NCBI GenBank assembly: GCA_036654375.1 | Contig: JAVVSD010000001.1 | Coordinates: 1-64,000, forward strand | From: RZYX01 sp036654375 | GTDB lineage: Bacteria; Bacillota; Clostridia; Oscillospirales; Acutalibacteraceae | DNA: 64,000 nucleotides | Direction: 5' to 3' | Shown: one piece after another, positions 28,600 to 37,771 of the stretch | Layout: each line of letters opens with the position of its first letter | Numbering within the stretch: the first letter of the stretch is position 1 | Translations under genes and position numbers: made by a program | The notes under the pieces: generated by a model | What the model saw: the letters and a program-made list of their open reading frames with translations, nothing else | What the model was told of the DNA's origin: nothing | Database searches by the model: none

Positions 28600-29566
28600 A
28601 AAGCGCCCTCACCCTCTCTCTGATAATATCTGCAGGAAGATGGTTGAGTTTTGCAGAAAGAATTATTCGCACAGATTTAATCTCTGCATCTTTTGCAAGA
28701 TAGTATGCAACTATTGGATCAACTCCAAAAGCTTTATACCTCGCAGGCTTAATGCAGTTCATAATTAAATCATCACACCATTTTTCAAAAGCACTTGTGC
28801 TGATGTGGAACATTTCCACAGCTTCACTATAGTTAGTTTTTGAAAGGAAGTCCATCAATGCGTCCGGACCCTCCAGTGTAGCAACAATGAGGTCTTGTTT
28901 GTTAAGTGTGTCACACTCACAAATTGAATCCTCAATAAACTCTCTGTTTTTACCTGTATGAGCACAACGAAAAGCTGTTTTAATATTTGTTGTTGCACAA
29001 ATATATTCAGCAAGTATGCTTAACAATTCATTTCGCGACTTTTTGCCAAAGCTATAGATAAGGTCCAGTGTTCTCGTATCAAGAATTATGTCAGCTAACT
29101 GACCATTTCCAGTACGAGTGAGAATATCATATGCCTTGACTGCTACATCACTCATGCATTCAGGTAAAGTTTCAAACATCCTCTGTTCAACTGCTTTTAT
29201 CATTGCTTCCGTATCATAAACAGTTGGTGAGATATATAAATTTTCAGGGTCGTTATGAGAAACGGCAGATTTAAGTGCAGCTTTGAGATTTTGCATATCA
29301 TTCCTGATAATAAGCATATCCAGCTCATGAATATCTTCCATGATTTCAACAAGAAGCTCCCATGTTTTAGCTTTATACTGTTCGAGGTAGTGAGAATAGT
29401 CTGTGACATTCTCTGAATCGCCCCAGCCAGTGTCGGCCAAGCGACGCATTACTTGCTTATAATCTTCAGCGGAAATGAGCTGTTCTACATCCGTTGCACT
29501 TAAAAGTGTAAGCTCATTTGCCCTCACACGCGCTACTGCATAGGCATATTCTGTTTCGTGCATCAT
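28592..29566 (-). CDS. atpC: V-type ATPase subunit C (rotor socket, d-type)
   Basis: A 324-residue subunit linking the D-F stalk to the membrane c ring. It has the YAYAVARVRANELTLLS start and the three-fold helical repeat of the C/AC39 family (for example EDYKQVMRRLADTGWG). I start at ATG 29566 with GGGAGG 10 nt upstream, rather than at the in-frame start 14 codons earlier. Confidence 0.92.
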   Translation of the reverse strand: MMHETEYAYAVARVRANELTLLSATDVEQLISAEDYKQVMRRLADTGWGDSENVTDYSHYLEQYKAKTWELLVEIMEDIHELDMLIIRNDMQNLKAALKSAVSHNDPENLYISPTVYDTEAMIKAVEQRMFETLPECMSDVAVKAYDILTRTGNGQLADIILDTRTLDLIYSFGKKSRNELLSILAEYICATTNIKTAFRCAHTGKNREFIEDSICECDTLNKQDLIVATLEGPDALMDFLSKTNYSEAVEMFHISTSAFEKWCDDLIMNCIKPARYKAFGVDPIVAYYLAKDAEIKSVRIILSAKLNHLPADIIRERVRALYV

Positions 29567-29600
29567 ATTGTACACGCCTCCCTTTTGCAATTTTGTATGT

Positions 29601-30191
29601 TTAGGCAAAAATTATGTTATAAATTGTGTCTTTTAACTCATCTCGAGAATCCTCGACAAGAGCCTCAAAGGTGCAGTTAACCTCAATGTCACCATATACG
29701 AGGATAAAACCTTCGCTAATTTTTGCGGGCTTGTCAGAAACTGTAAGCTTTGAACTCTTTGACAGTTCTTCGTTAACCTTCTTTTCAAAATCCTTTGGCT
29801 TGCGTCCAAGGTCTTTTTCTGAAAGAAGCATTATGCCCTCTGAATCTTGTGCATATTTTTTCACAAGAGAATACAGTGCCGCAAAATATTCCTTATCTGG
29901 CATTGCCTTAATTTTATCCAATGCTGAATTGATTGATTTATTGATAATATCAATTTTAGTTGCTAAAAGTTTTTTCTTTGTAGATAATTGTGCACCTGAC
30001 TCAGCCATGTCAATAATTGTCTTTGCCTGAGCATTTGCATCTTCTACAAACTTTTGCTTTAAAGCATCGCCTTCTGCAACTGCAGCATTTTTAATTTTGG
30101 CTGCCTCGTTTTGTGCATCGTAAATGATGCTGTCACATTTTGCAACAGAGTCCTGTGAAATTCTTTCGATTATTTTATTTAACCCTGTCAT
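29601..30191 (-). CDS. atpE: V-type ATPase subunit E (peripheral stalk)
   Basis: A 196-residue peripheral-stalk subunit. The N-terminal half is a long charged helix (Ala/Glu/Lys heptads such as YDAQNEAAKIKNAAVAEGD) that pairs with subunit G/H; the C-terminal half is globular (EGFILVYGDIEVNCTFEALVE). I start at ATG 30191, 8 nt after AGGAG, rather than at the TTG two codons earlier. Confidence 0.9.
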   Translation of the reverse strand: MTGLNKIIERISQDSVAKCDSIIYDAQNEAAKIKNAAVAEGDALKQKFVEDANAQAKTIIDMAESGAQLSTKKKLLATKIDIINKSINSALDKIKAMPDKEYFAALYSLVKKYAQDSEGIMLLSEKDLGRKPKDFEKKVNEELSKSSKLTVSDKPAKISEGFILVYGDIEVNCTFEALVEDSRDELKDTIYNIIFA

Positions 30192-30228
30192 TGACAACTC
30201 TCCTTAACGGATTTAATTCAGTTATTGA

Positions 30229-30684
30229 TTAGATTACTACTTTGCCTATGAGAAGGATGGAAATAAGGAGTGCCAAAACAGCATATGTTTCAACCATTGC
30301 TGCAAATGTAATTGCTTTACCGTTCTGGTCAGGCTTCTTTGCTACAATGCCAACACCTGAAGCTGCAACGCGGCCCTGTCTGATAGCTGAAAAATAACCA
30401 ACTACTGCGATAGGAAGTGCTGCTACGAAAAGTCCTAATCCCTGCTCAAGAGTAAGTCCGTCTGAAATCTTGTTCATAATCATAAATGCTGCAAGGAATC
30501 CGTAGAGTCCCTGTGTACCAGGAAGGATTTGAAGAATAAGTACTTTACCGAATAATGATGGATCTTCTGAAATAAGGCCAGCTCCAGCCTCACCAACGAT
30601 TCCAACACCCTTTGCTGAACCCATACCTGAGAAAATTGCTGCACATGCTGCTCCAAGAATTGCTAATACTATACCAATTGTCAT
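30229..30684 (-). CDS. atpK: V-type ATPase subunit K (membrane c ring, predicted Na+-binding)
   Basis: A 151-residue proteolipid with four membrane helices, a duplicated c subunit. The ion site can be read against Enterococcus hirae NtpK with a constant offset of 7: Leu54, Thr57, Gln58 and Tyr61 in LPGTQGLYG, Gln103 in IRQGRVAA, and Glu132 in MVETYA correspond to Leu61, Thr64, Gln65, Tyr68, Gln110 and Glu139, the Na+-binding set. Only the second hairpin has the essential carboxylate. Its ATG overlaps the stop of subunit I (ATGA). Confidence 0.95.
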   Translation of the reverse strand: MTIGIVLAILGAACAAIFSGMGSAKGVGIVGEAGAGLISEDPSLFGKVLILQILPGTQGLYGFLAAFMIMNKISDGLTLEQGLGLFVAALPIAVVGYFSAIRQGRVAASGVGIVAKKPDQNGKAITFAAMVETYAVLALLISILLIGKVVI

Positions 30685-32696
30685 GATTTTGTTTCCTCCT
30701 TAAATTTAAATGATTTTGATTTTACATTTAAAGGTGCGAAGAGCCTTCCGCCACCTTCATAGAACTTTGAAAAGAACTCAACATACTGAAGTCTGTTCGT
30801 ATGAACATATGCACCGATTAAGTTAATTGCTAAGTTAACTGTGTGTCCGAGTATTGCTATAATTGCAAACAAGAACACATTGCCTGGCATTGATGCAAGC
30901 ATATTAATAACTGTAGCTATAACTCCTGTACAAAGTCCAAGTGCCAAAAGTCTTGAGTACGAAAGAATATCTCCTAAGTAACCTGCTGCTGCATTGTAAA
31001 GCGCATACAAACCACTGAAGAACTTTCCGAGTATACCCTTTGATGATCTTCCGTGAGTTAATACAACTAAAATTGCACCAGCTGCAAGAAGCATGTATAA
31101 AGGTCCTCTGGCAGTTACTGTTAAGAACTCGTATAAAAACTTTGTTGAGCCTGTATTAAGTGCAGTACCACCGATTTGTTCATTAATAAGTGGAATAACA
31201 CCAATAAGAATCATCAAGATAGGAACATTATCAAGTATTGCATCAAGTAAATGTCCTTTTTTGGCTGTTGCGTAAAGGTTTACACAAACTGCAAGGAATA
31301 AATGCAAGATACCGATAAAGAAAGCAAACAACAAGAAAGCAGTTGTATAATCAAGTGGCTGGAACCAATATAGGTGATACTTAGTTATAAAATCTATTCC
31401 AAGATATGATGGAAGATCACCAAACCAGCTGTTTTGCATTGCTCCCCAGAATGTTGTTCCAATACCGCAATACAGTCCAAAATTGACTGTTTTTGCTTTT
31501 TCTGGCTCCAACTTAAATTTGAATTTAACAAATAAAGTTGCAAGAATCATTAGTACTCCGTAACCAGCATCACCGAGCATTAAGCCAAACAAATTGTAGT
31601 AGAAGTATGGCATAATTACATTAGGATCAACATCTTTGTGGTTTGGTGGAGAATACATATTTGTAACAGATTCCATTGTTGAACCAAAAGTTCCATTTTT
31701 ACAAGCAACAGGAACATCTTCGTTTTCTAAGTCTGGATCAATAATGCTAATAGCAACATCAAAATGCTCTTCAAGCTTTGCCACAAGTGACTCAACATTA
31801 ACTTCTGGGATATATCCAGTAAGAATGAAGATGTTGTCGCTCATCGAGATTTTGTCGAGTGCTTTGTACTTGTCTTTTCTGAGTACGAAATAATCGATTA
31901 GGAAATCAATTTGTTCACGGTCTTCTGCAAATGACTTGATTTTTTCTTCACACTTAGCTATTTTTTCATTGCACTTTTGCATTTGGTCTTCCAACTTTTT
32001 GAGCCTATAGCTTGGTTCATGTTTAGTTGGATCAGACGGAGATACGAATCCGAGTCCTCTCAACGCCTGTTCAAGATCACTTGCATTATTTTTGTGGCAA
32101 ATAACTACAACACAGGTTTGGTTCTTATCAGATGAAATTATTTCAGCGTCACAATCAATATCTGGAGTTGCAGTTGCAAGGGCTGAAAGTAAAGATTCCC
32201 GATCATATTCAATAGAGAAACTGCCAATAAACGATGAAGTCGTGGCTGTTCCTTTAAACGATGACGGGATATCTAATTTCATCCAAGGCATAAGAGAATC
32301 AATTGAAGTCTGAGCTCTAATAATTTCTACCCTTAAGTCCTGTATATCTTTGTTTAGGCTTGTTATCGAGTAGCATTTACTTAAAATTGCATCCGCTTCC
32401 TGTGCTTTGAAGAAAAATTCTGAAACAGACATTTCCTTCCTTGGTGCAAAAGAATTAAGAAAAGACCCCTTTTCAGGAGAATACTTATTCAGTATTTCTT
32501 TCGCTGAAGTAGCTACTGTGTAAAACTTGTCAAGTTGGGAAAGTGCTGTTGTTGTTGACAGCTTATACAGTTTGTCTGTATCTGCTTCATAGTTTGACAG
32601 TTCAACAACTCCATGTTGCTGAATAAGGTCCATAATAGCCTTACTGTCGCTTAGCATTGCCAGAAGCTCTATGCGCTTCATTTCCAAAATCGCCAT
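30681..32696 (-). CDS. atpI: V-type ATPase subunit I (membrane stator, a-type)
   Basis: A 671-residue stator subunit. The N-terminal half (about 1-340) is cytoplasmic with coiled coils that hold the peripheral stalks; the C-terminal half has seven or eight membrane helices forming the ion half-channels. The essential Arg is in GDILSYSRLLALGL (about residue 570), facing Glu132 of subunit K. The start has AAGGAGGTG. It overlaps subunit K by 4 nt. Confidence 0.94.
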   Translation of the reverse strand: MAILEMKRIELLAMLSDSKAIMDLIQQHGVVELSNYEADTDKLYKLSTTTALSQLDKFYTVATSAKEILNKYSPEKGSFLNSFAPRKEMSVSEFFFKAQEADAILSKCYSITSLNKDIQDLRVEIIRAQTSIDSLMPWMKLDIPSSFKGTATTSSFIGSFSIEYDRESLLSALATATPDIDCDAEIISSDKNQTCVVVICHKNNASDLEQALRGLGFVSPSDPTKHEPSYRLKKLEDQMQKCNEKIAKCEEKIKSFAEDREQIDFLIDYFVLRKDKYKALDKISMSDNIFILTGYIPEVNVESLVAKLEEHFDVAISIIDPDLENEDVPVACKNGTFGSTMESVTNMYSPPNHKDVDPNVIMPYFYYNLFGLMLGDAGYGVLMILATLFVKFKFKLEPEKAKTVNFGLYCGIGTTFWGAMQNSWFGDLPSYLGIDFITKYHLYWFQPLDYTTAFLLFAFFIGILHLFLAVCVNLYATAKKGHLLDAILDNVPILMILIGVIPLINEQIGGTALNTGSTKFLYEFLTVTARGPLYMLLAAGAILVVLTHGRSSKGILGKFFSGLYALYNAAAGYLGDILSYSRLLALGLCTGVIATVINMLASMPGNVFLFAIIAILGHTVNLAINLIGAYVHTNRLQYVEFFSKFYEGGGRLFAPLNVKSKSFKFKEETKS

Positions 32697-32747
32697 ACAG
32701 AAAACACCTCCTTAATAAATAAAAATGATGTCTAATACCTGTAGAAC

Positions 32748-33059
32748 TTATGGAATAACATGCTTCACAACTGTTTCAATAGAAACGCCAAGTTTTGCTT
32801 TGCTCTGATTTAACAGTTCCTGACTTTGTGCCTCGGCATCAGCTTCAGCTTTAGAAAATATCTCTTCTGCTGCTTTCTGAGCTTTTGCAATAATCTGATC
32901 TTTTTCTTTTGCTGCAGCAAGTTTCATTGAGTCAAGCGTTGATTTTGCTTCGCTTTCAGCAGATTTTATAATCTCAGTTGCTGTGTTCTTTGCCACTTGT
33001 TCCTTTGCCGCTGCACTCTTTTCAGCTTCAAGAACTTGATTAATCATTTCAGAGGCCAT
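32748..33059 (-). CDS. V-type ATPase peripheral stalk subunit G/H
   Basis: A 103-residue Ala/Lys/Glu-rich helix with regular heptads and no Cys or Trp, the partner of subunit E in the peripheral stalk (NtpF in Enterococcus). It is the first gene of the operon, which runs G/H, I, K, E, C, F, A, B, D, the same order as ntpFIKECGABD. Confidence 0.85.
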   Translation of the reverse strand: MASEMINQVLEAEKSAAAKEQVAKNTATEIIKSAESEAKSTLDSMKLAAAKEKDQIIAKAQKAAEEIFSKAEADAEAQSQELLNQSKAKLGVSIETVVKHVIP

Positions 33060-33121
33060 CTTTACTTATCACCCTTTCACAACTAATATAGTATTATTAC
33101 GCATCCTGCGTTAACTATTGT

Positions 33122-33149
33122 ATTATATCATATAGTGTAAAAAAATCAA
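33122..33149 (-). promoter_or_regulatory. sigma-A promoter of the V-type ATPase operon
   Basis: On the minus strand TTGATT (33144-33149), a 16-nt spacer, then TGATATAAT, with a perfect -10 (33122-33127) extended by TGA. The transcript would start near 33115. A short ACGCA/TGCGT inverted repeat (33096-33108) lies at the start of the leader. Confidence 0.75.
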
Positions 33150-33261
33150 CTGATTTCTATACTTAAAATTCCAAAATTATGTTAATATTTAAACAAAGAT
33201 TGGGTTTTTCTAATCGAACAAATTATTAAATATAAATATTGAAATATACTTGTTTTTCATA

Positions 33262-33290
33262 TTGTAAGTGCCGGATAATTGTGATAAAAT
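33262..33290 (+). promoter_or_regulatory. sigma-A promoter of the PRPP synthetase-like gene
   Basis: TTGTAA (33262-33267), 17-nt spacer, TAAAAT (33285-33290) preceded by TGA (extended -10). It lies 57 nt before the start codon. Confidence 0.7.
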
Positions 33291-33346
33291 TAAAATATGT
33301 TTTTTATTTTTTTATCAATCTGTATTAATATCTCGGAGGTTTAAAA

Positions 33347-34549
33347 ATGACTGCAGCGTCAACGAGTACAAGAAGTTCAAATTTCACAACCATACCTTAT
33401 GGTAAACTTGGCATAATCGCATTGCCTGGATGCGAAGACCTCGCCAAAAAAATCGATAGTTATATTTCGAGGTGGCGTGACGAAAGCGAAAACGAACATA
33501 AGTCATCTATCATTTTTGATGGGTATAACAAAGATTCATTTCTAATTAATGTCAGTTGCCCCAGATTTGGCACCGGAGAAGGAAAAGCAGTAATTAACCA
33601 GTCAGTACGCGGGTATGATATCTTCGTTATTGTTGATGTTTTTAACTATGGTATAAAATATAATATGTATGGACAAGCAATACCTATGAGTCCTGACGAC
33701 CATTTTTCCAACCTTAAAAGAGTTATTGCTGCAATCGGAGGAAAAGCACATAGAATTACTGTTGTTATGCCTATGCTTTATGAAGGAAGGCAGCACAAAA
33801 GATCTGCTCGTGAATCTTTGGATTGTGCCATTGCCTTGCAGGAACTTTGTAATCTTATGGGAGTTGACAATGTTATTACATTTGATGCTCATGACCCAAG
33901 AGTTCAAAATGCTATACCTCTTAAGGGATTTGAAAATGTATCCCCTGTTTATCAGATGATTAAAGCTCTTGTCAATAATGTTGATGACATTAAAATTGAC
34001 TGCGACCATCTTATGATTGTTTCGCCTGACGAAGGCGGAATGGGACGCGGTATTTATTATGCTACTGTTCTCGGTGTTGAACTTGGTATGTTTTATAAGC
34101 GTAGAGATTATTCAAAAATAGTTAACGGAAGAAATCCAATCATCTCTCACCAATTTCTTGGTGACAATGTTGAGGGAAAAGATGTTATAGTTGTTGATGA
34201 TATGATTTCCTCTGGAGAATCAATGATTGAAGTTGCTCGAAAGCTTAAGGACCTTGGCGCAAAAAGGATTTTTATTTGCTCTTGCTTTGGACTTTTTTGC
34301 AACGGGCTTGAAGATTTTGACAAAGCATATGAAGAAGGACAAATCGAAAGAGTGTTTACAACAAATATGATATATAGAACTCCTCAGCTATTGGAGCGAA
34401 AGTGGTATACTGAAGTTGATATGTCAAAATATATTGCATATCTCGTTGATGCCATTAACCATGATATTTCAGTAAGCAAACTTTTAGATTCATCTGACAG
34501 AATTAAAAACCTTCTTGAATCAAGAGGTTTTAAAATAGGCAAAGAGTAA
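33347..34549 (+). CDS. ribose-phosphate pyrophosphokinase-like protein, long divergent form
   Basis: A PRPP-synthetase-family protein of 400 residues, against 310-320 for the standard enzyme. The PRPP/ribose-5-phosphate loop VVDDMISSGESM (about residue 284) is kept, as are a FDAHDPRVQNAI segment and SPDEGGMGRG. The usual YARQDRK catalytic loop reads YEGRQHKRSARES. Standard PRPP synthetase makes PRPP from ribose-5-phosphate and ATP for nucleotide synthesis; whether this form does the same is inference. Start ATG 33347 has CGGAGG. Monocistronic, divergent from the V-ATPase operon. Confidence 0.8.
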   Translation: MTAASTSTRSSNFTTIPYGKLGIIALPGCEDLAKKIDSYISRWRDESENEHKSSIIFDGYNKDSFLINVSCPRFGTGEGKAVINQSVRGYDIFVIVDVFNYGIKYNMYGQAIPMSPDDHFSNLKRVIAAIGGKAHRITVVMPMLYEGRQHKRSARESLDCAIALQELCNLMGVDNVITFDAHDPRVQNAIPLKGFENVSPVYQMIKALVNNVDDIKIDCDHLMIVSPDEGGMGRGIYYATVLGVELGMFYKRRDYSKIVNGRNPIISHQFLGDNVEGKDVIVVDDMISSGESMIEVARKLKDLGAKRIFICSCFGLFCNGLEDFDKAYEEGQIERVFTTNMIYRTPQLLERKWYTEVDMSKYIAYLVDAINHDISVSKLLDSSDRIKNLLESRGFKIGKE

Positions 34550-34572
34550 TATTTAAAAATAATTTTAATTTT

Positions 34573-34608
34573 AAAAACAGTCGGCTATTTTTAGTCGACT
34601 GTTTTTTT
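34573..34608 (+). terminator. terminator of the PRPP synthetase-like gene
   Basis: A stem of about 10 bp (34577-34586 / 34593-34602) with an A-rich lead and eight T after the stem. Confidence 0.85.
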
Positions 34609-34632
34609 TGCTTATTATAGTTTTTATAATAC

Positions 34633-36615
34633 TTACTTTATCATCTCTTTGAATTGTTCTTCGGTGATTATGTCAACACCTAAATCTGTTGCCTTTTTCA
34701 GTTTACTTCCTGCGTCCTCACCTGCCAAGACAAAGCTTGTCTTTTTAGACACTGATGAAGATGCTTTTCCACCAAAGCTTTCAATAATTTCTGTTGCCTC
34801 CGCTCGTGAAAAGGTTGGAAGAGTTCCAGTTAGCACAAATGTCCTGCCCAAAAATCTTATGTCATTTACCTGCTTTTTAGACGACATATTAATTCCATTT
34901 TCTTTTAGTCTATCTATAAGACTTTTAGTTTGTGGCATAGAGAAATATTCCCATGCACTCTTTGCCATAATTTCTCCAAAGCCATCAATAGACGCTATGG
35001 ATTGCTCGGTTGCACCAAGAAGCTCATCCATCGTTCCAAAGGTCTGTGAAAGCTGTTTTGCAGCTTTCTGCCCAATGTGTCTGATACCCAAAGCAAAAAC
35101 CAGCTTTGATAAATCATTTTGCTTTGATTTTTCTATTGCCTCAATTAGATTGTTGGCAGATTTTATTCCCATTCTATCAATATTTGCAACATCTTTTGCC
35201 TTTATCGAATAAATGTCTGCAGGTGTATTAATCATCCCTTCATCCACTAAGGAAGCAAGCACTGCATCACCAAGTCCCTCAATATCCATTGCATCTCGTG
35301 AGCAAAAATGTATAAGCACTCGTAAAAGCTGTGCAGGACATTGCGAATTATTACATCTTATCGCCGACTCTCCTTGCTCTCTGGTTACAACTGCAGCGCA
35401 TGATGGGCATATAGTTGGCATTTCAAAAGGCTTTGAGTTATCTTTGTGTTCAACAACTGATAAAACCTCTGGTATAATATCCCCTGCTTTTCTGATAATG
35501 ACTTTGTCGCCAACTCTTATATCCTTTTCCGCAATAAAGTCCTGATTGTGCAAGGTAGCCCTGCTGACGGTTGAACCTGCGACAAGCACCGGTTTGAGTA
35601 TTGCAACAGGAGTCAACGCACCTGTTCTTCCAACATTAATTTCAATGTCCTCCACTTCGGTTTGCTTCTCTTCCGGTGGATATTTATATGCAAGAGCCCA
35701 TTTAGGAAACTTTGATGTGCTTCCCATTAAGCTACGCTTTTCAAAGTCATCAACTTTTATAACTGCTCCATCAATATCAAAAGATAATGTTTCCCTTATT
35801 TCACCTATTCTTGATATTTCTAATTTTACTTCTTCTATCGTATTGCAACTTTTAATAAACGGTATTGTTTTAAATCCAAGTTCTTTCAAATATTCAAGCG
35901 ATGATTTATGGGAAACAAGTTCCTTGCCTTCGATTTGCTGAACATTAAAAGTGAATATGTCAAGCATTCTTGACGCTGTTACCTTAGGATTCTTTTGTCG
36001 AAGTGAGCCTGCTGCCGCATTGCGTGGATTTTTAAATACTTTTTCCTCATTCAGTTCTTGCTTTTCAACAAGTGCAAAAAATGATTCGCGAGGCATATAC
36101 ACCTCCCCACGAACTTCAATAAAAGGCAATTTTTCATTTAACTTTAAAGGTATAGAATGAATAGTTTTTAGATTTGCTGTAATGTCCTCTCCAGTCGCTC
36201 CGTCACCACGAGTAGATCCACGCACAAACAGTCCATTAACATACTCCAACGAAACCGACAGGCCATCAATTTTAGGCTCTACCACATATTTTGCATTGCC
36301 AACAACGCTGGTAACTCTACGGTCAAAGTCATCTATTTCGCCTTCTCTAAAAGCATCTTGAAGGCTTTCCATTATCACCTTATGCTCAACTGGCTCAAAC
36401 TGGCCATCTGCATTACCACCCACTCTGTGTGACGGTGAGTCTGGCACAATAAGCTGTGGATACTCATTTTCAATGTCAATTAGTTCATGCATTAGAGAGT
36501 CATATTCATAGTCCTCTATTTCAGGGCTATCATCTTCATAATATCTTTTGCTATGATAATTTAATTGTTTTGTGAGTTCCTGCACCCTAATGATTTTTAA
36601 TTCAATATCCGTCAT
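34633..36615 (-). CDS. ligA: NAD+-dependent DNA ligase
   Basis: Seals nicks in replication and repair. 660 residues, normal. The active-site Lys is in VVEPKIDGLSVSLEY; NAD-contacting elements include RGDGATGEDITANLKT. The zinc finger has four Cys in CPSCAAVV and CNNSQCPAQ, followed by helix-hairpin-helix repeats and a C-terminal BRCT domain (about 585-660, GRTFVLTGTLPTFSRAEA). I start at ATG 36615, 9 nt after GGAGG; the ATG at 36624 touches the ribosome site. Confidence 0.96.
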   Translation of the reverse strand: MTDIELKIIRVQELTKQLNYHSKRYYEDDSPEIEDYEYDSLMHELIDIENEYPQLIVPDSPSHRVGGNADGQFEPVEHKVIMESLQDAFREGEIDDFDRRVTSVVGNAKYVVEPKIDGLSVSLEYVNGLFVRGSTRGDGATGEDITANLKTIHSIPLKLNEKLPFIEVRGEVYMPRESFFALVEKQELNEEKVFKNPRNAAAGSLRQKNPKVTASRMLDIFTFNVQQIEGKELVSHKSSLEYLKELGFKTIPFIKSCNTIEEVKLEISRIGEIRETLSFDIDGAVIKVDDFEKRSLMGSTSKFPKWALAYKYPPEEKQTEVEDIEINVGRTGALTPVAILKPVLVAGSTVSRATLHNQDFIAEKDIRVGDKVIIRKAGDIIPEVLSVVEHKDNSKPFEMPTICPSCAAVVTREQGESAIRCNNSQCPAQLLRVLIHFCSRDAMDIEGLGDAVLASLVDEGMINTPADIYSIKAKDVANIDRMGIKSANNLIEAIEKSKQNDLSKLVFALGIRHIGQKAAKQLSQTFGTMDELLGATEQSIASIDGFGEIMAKSAWEYFSMPQTKSLIDRLKENGINMSSKKQVNDIRFLGRTFVLTGTLPTFSRAEATEIIESFGGKASSSVSKKTSFVLAGEDAGSKLKKATDLGVDIITEEQFKEMIK

Positions 36616-36682
36616 ATGAAACATCCTCCAAAGGATAATAATAATATTATTATACCAAATATTCGCTGCGTTGAATACATTT

Positions 36683-37345
36683 TTATTTCTGCGTCATACC
36701 TTTTATTCCATAAAGACTTCCGTATGTATCAGGCACATTTCCAACAATAACTGTTTCTGCAATACTTACACTTGTTTTTACCTGAGATGTTGAATTAGCC
36801 CCTGGCAATACTGTATATATGTTTGCTGTAATATCAAGCATTATCCTGTGAATCGTTTGGTTTATTCCAGCACTATAAAATTTGTTTGATATTTGAGTTT
36901 CAGCATTTCCAGAAAGATTTATGTAAAGTTTGATACTTGGTCCTCTTCCTGCAAGCAACTGATTGCCCATCAAAGACCCGATTGGGATTTTTATTTGCTT
37001 ATTTTGTATTTTTGAAAGCTTATCTGAAATCCTTGTGCTTATCGATGCTTTTAGCCTGTTAATTTTTATAATATCTGTTTTTACAGAAGTAACTCTTCCA
37101 TCTCCATCATTATCAATTGTTACCAAATCATTATAGGTGATTGAATTCTCGTCCATGATTTCATTTATAGCATCGTTTATCGCAACAGTCGCAAGATTGC
37201 TTGCCTGACTTGCTGCGATGGTTCTAATCAGTGGACGAACTTTTGCATCTATTAAAACTATGCATATTAAAAGTGCCATAAAAATGACAAAAATTTTGTA
37301 ATATGCTCTTTTAGCGTATCTTGGGCGATATCGCTTGATTTTCAA
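36683..37345 (-). CDS. yunB: sporulation protein YunB
   Basis: A 220-residue membrane-anchored spore protein controlled by sigma-E in Bacillus, with an unclear molecular role. It has a basic N-terminus, one membrane helix (about 16-36), then an extracytoplasmic domain with VRPLIRTIAASQASNLA, IPIGSLMGNQLLAGRGP and the family ending AETVIVGNVPDTYG. I start at TTG 37345, because AAGGTGGTG lies 6 nt before it; the first ATG (37408) would add 21 residues running into the upstream terminator hairpin. Confidence 0.85.
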   Translation of the reverse strand: MKIKRYRPRYAKRAYYKIFVIFMALLICIVLIDAKVRPLIRTIAASQASNLATVAINDAINEIMDENSITYNDLVTIDNDGDGRVTSVKTDIIKINRLKASISTRISDKLSKIQNKQIKIPIGSLMGNQLLAGRGPSIKLYINLSGNAETQISNKFYSAGINQTIHRIMLDITANIYTVLPGANSTSQVKTSVSIAETVIVGNVPDTYGSLYGIKGMTQK

Positions 37346-37386
37346 AGGTAAACACCACCTTATCTCAAGTATATGCCAAAACAAAT

Positions 37387-37425
37387 AAAAAAGTGAACAC
37401 CATGGCAATAAGTCATGATGTTCAC
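37387..37425 (-). terminator. intrinsic terminator of the structured RNA upstream of yunB
   Basis: A 12-bp stem (37393-37404 / 37414-37425), perfect on the minus strand with one G-U pair, followed by six U (37387-37392). It lies before the yunB ribosome site, so it ends the RNA described in the next entry and separates it from yunB. Confidence 0.88.
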
Positions 37426-37765
37426 TTACTATATTAATCTATATTGTTAGTTTAAATATAAACATTTTGCCTGCCTTTTGTGTTTTGCCCAACACACAAA
37501 ACTGTGTCAGCCCCAAATCACGCACACCAAGCCCATTTGAATGTCGATAAAATAGTTTTCAAACTATAATAGTTTCTGGAACTTGTTAGGTACTTTACCC
37601 AACAGTTACTGCAGACTACATTACATATCGTATTCAAATGCTTGATTCAATGCTTTTCAAGCAGCCAATCATTTCCGTCTCCATTGGAATCAACCACCTT
37701 TCAAAACTTAGAAACTAAGTAAAAATCATAAATTATTTTATTAATTCATCCTTTCTTTGTTCCTT
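37426..37765 (-). ncRNA. structured RNA of unknown family
   Basis: No coding frame here has a ribosome site. The minus-strand transcript predicted from the promoter at 37772-37800 would be about 340 nt plus its terminator. Paired elements: GCATTTGAAT.CGATA long-range stem (37534-37549 with 37626-37640), hairpins at 37584-37604, 37640-37662, 37665-37687 and 37476-37501, and an ATAGTT/AACTAT hairpin inside the long-range stem. The hairpin at 37584-37604 is perfect only on the minus strand (G-U pair), supporting this strand. I find no match by eye to RNase P, tmRNA, SRP, 6S, T-box or the common riboswitches. Confidence 0.65.
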
Positions 37766-37771
37766 GTTTTT

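Noticed and set aside
37426..37765. 6S RNA, RNase P RNA or tmRNA as identity of the minus-strand structured RNA
   Set aside because: Its ends do not pair into a single rod as in 6S; I see no GAGGAAAGUCC block of RNase P and no tRNA-like ends or tag frame of tmRNA.
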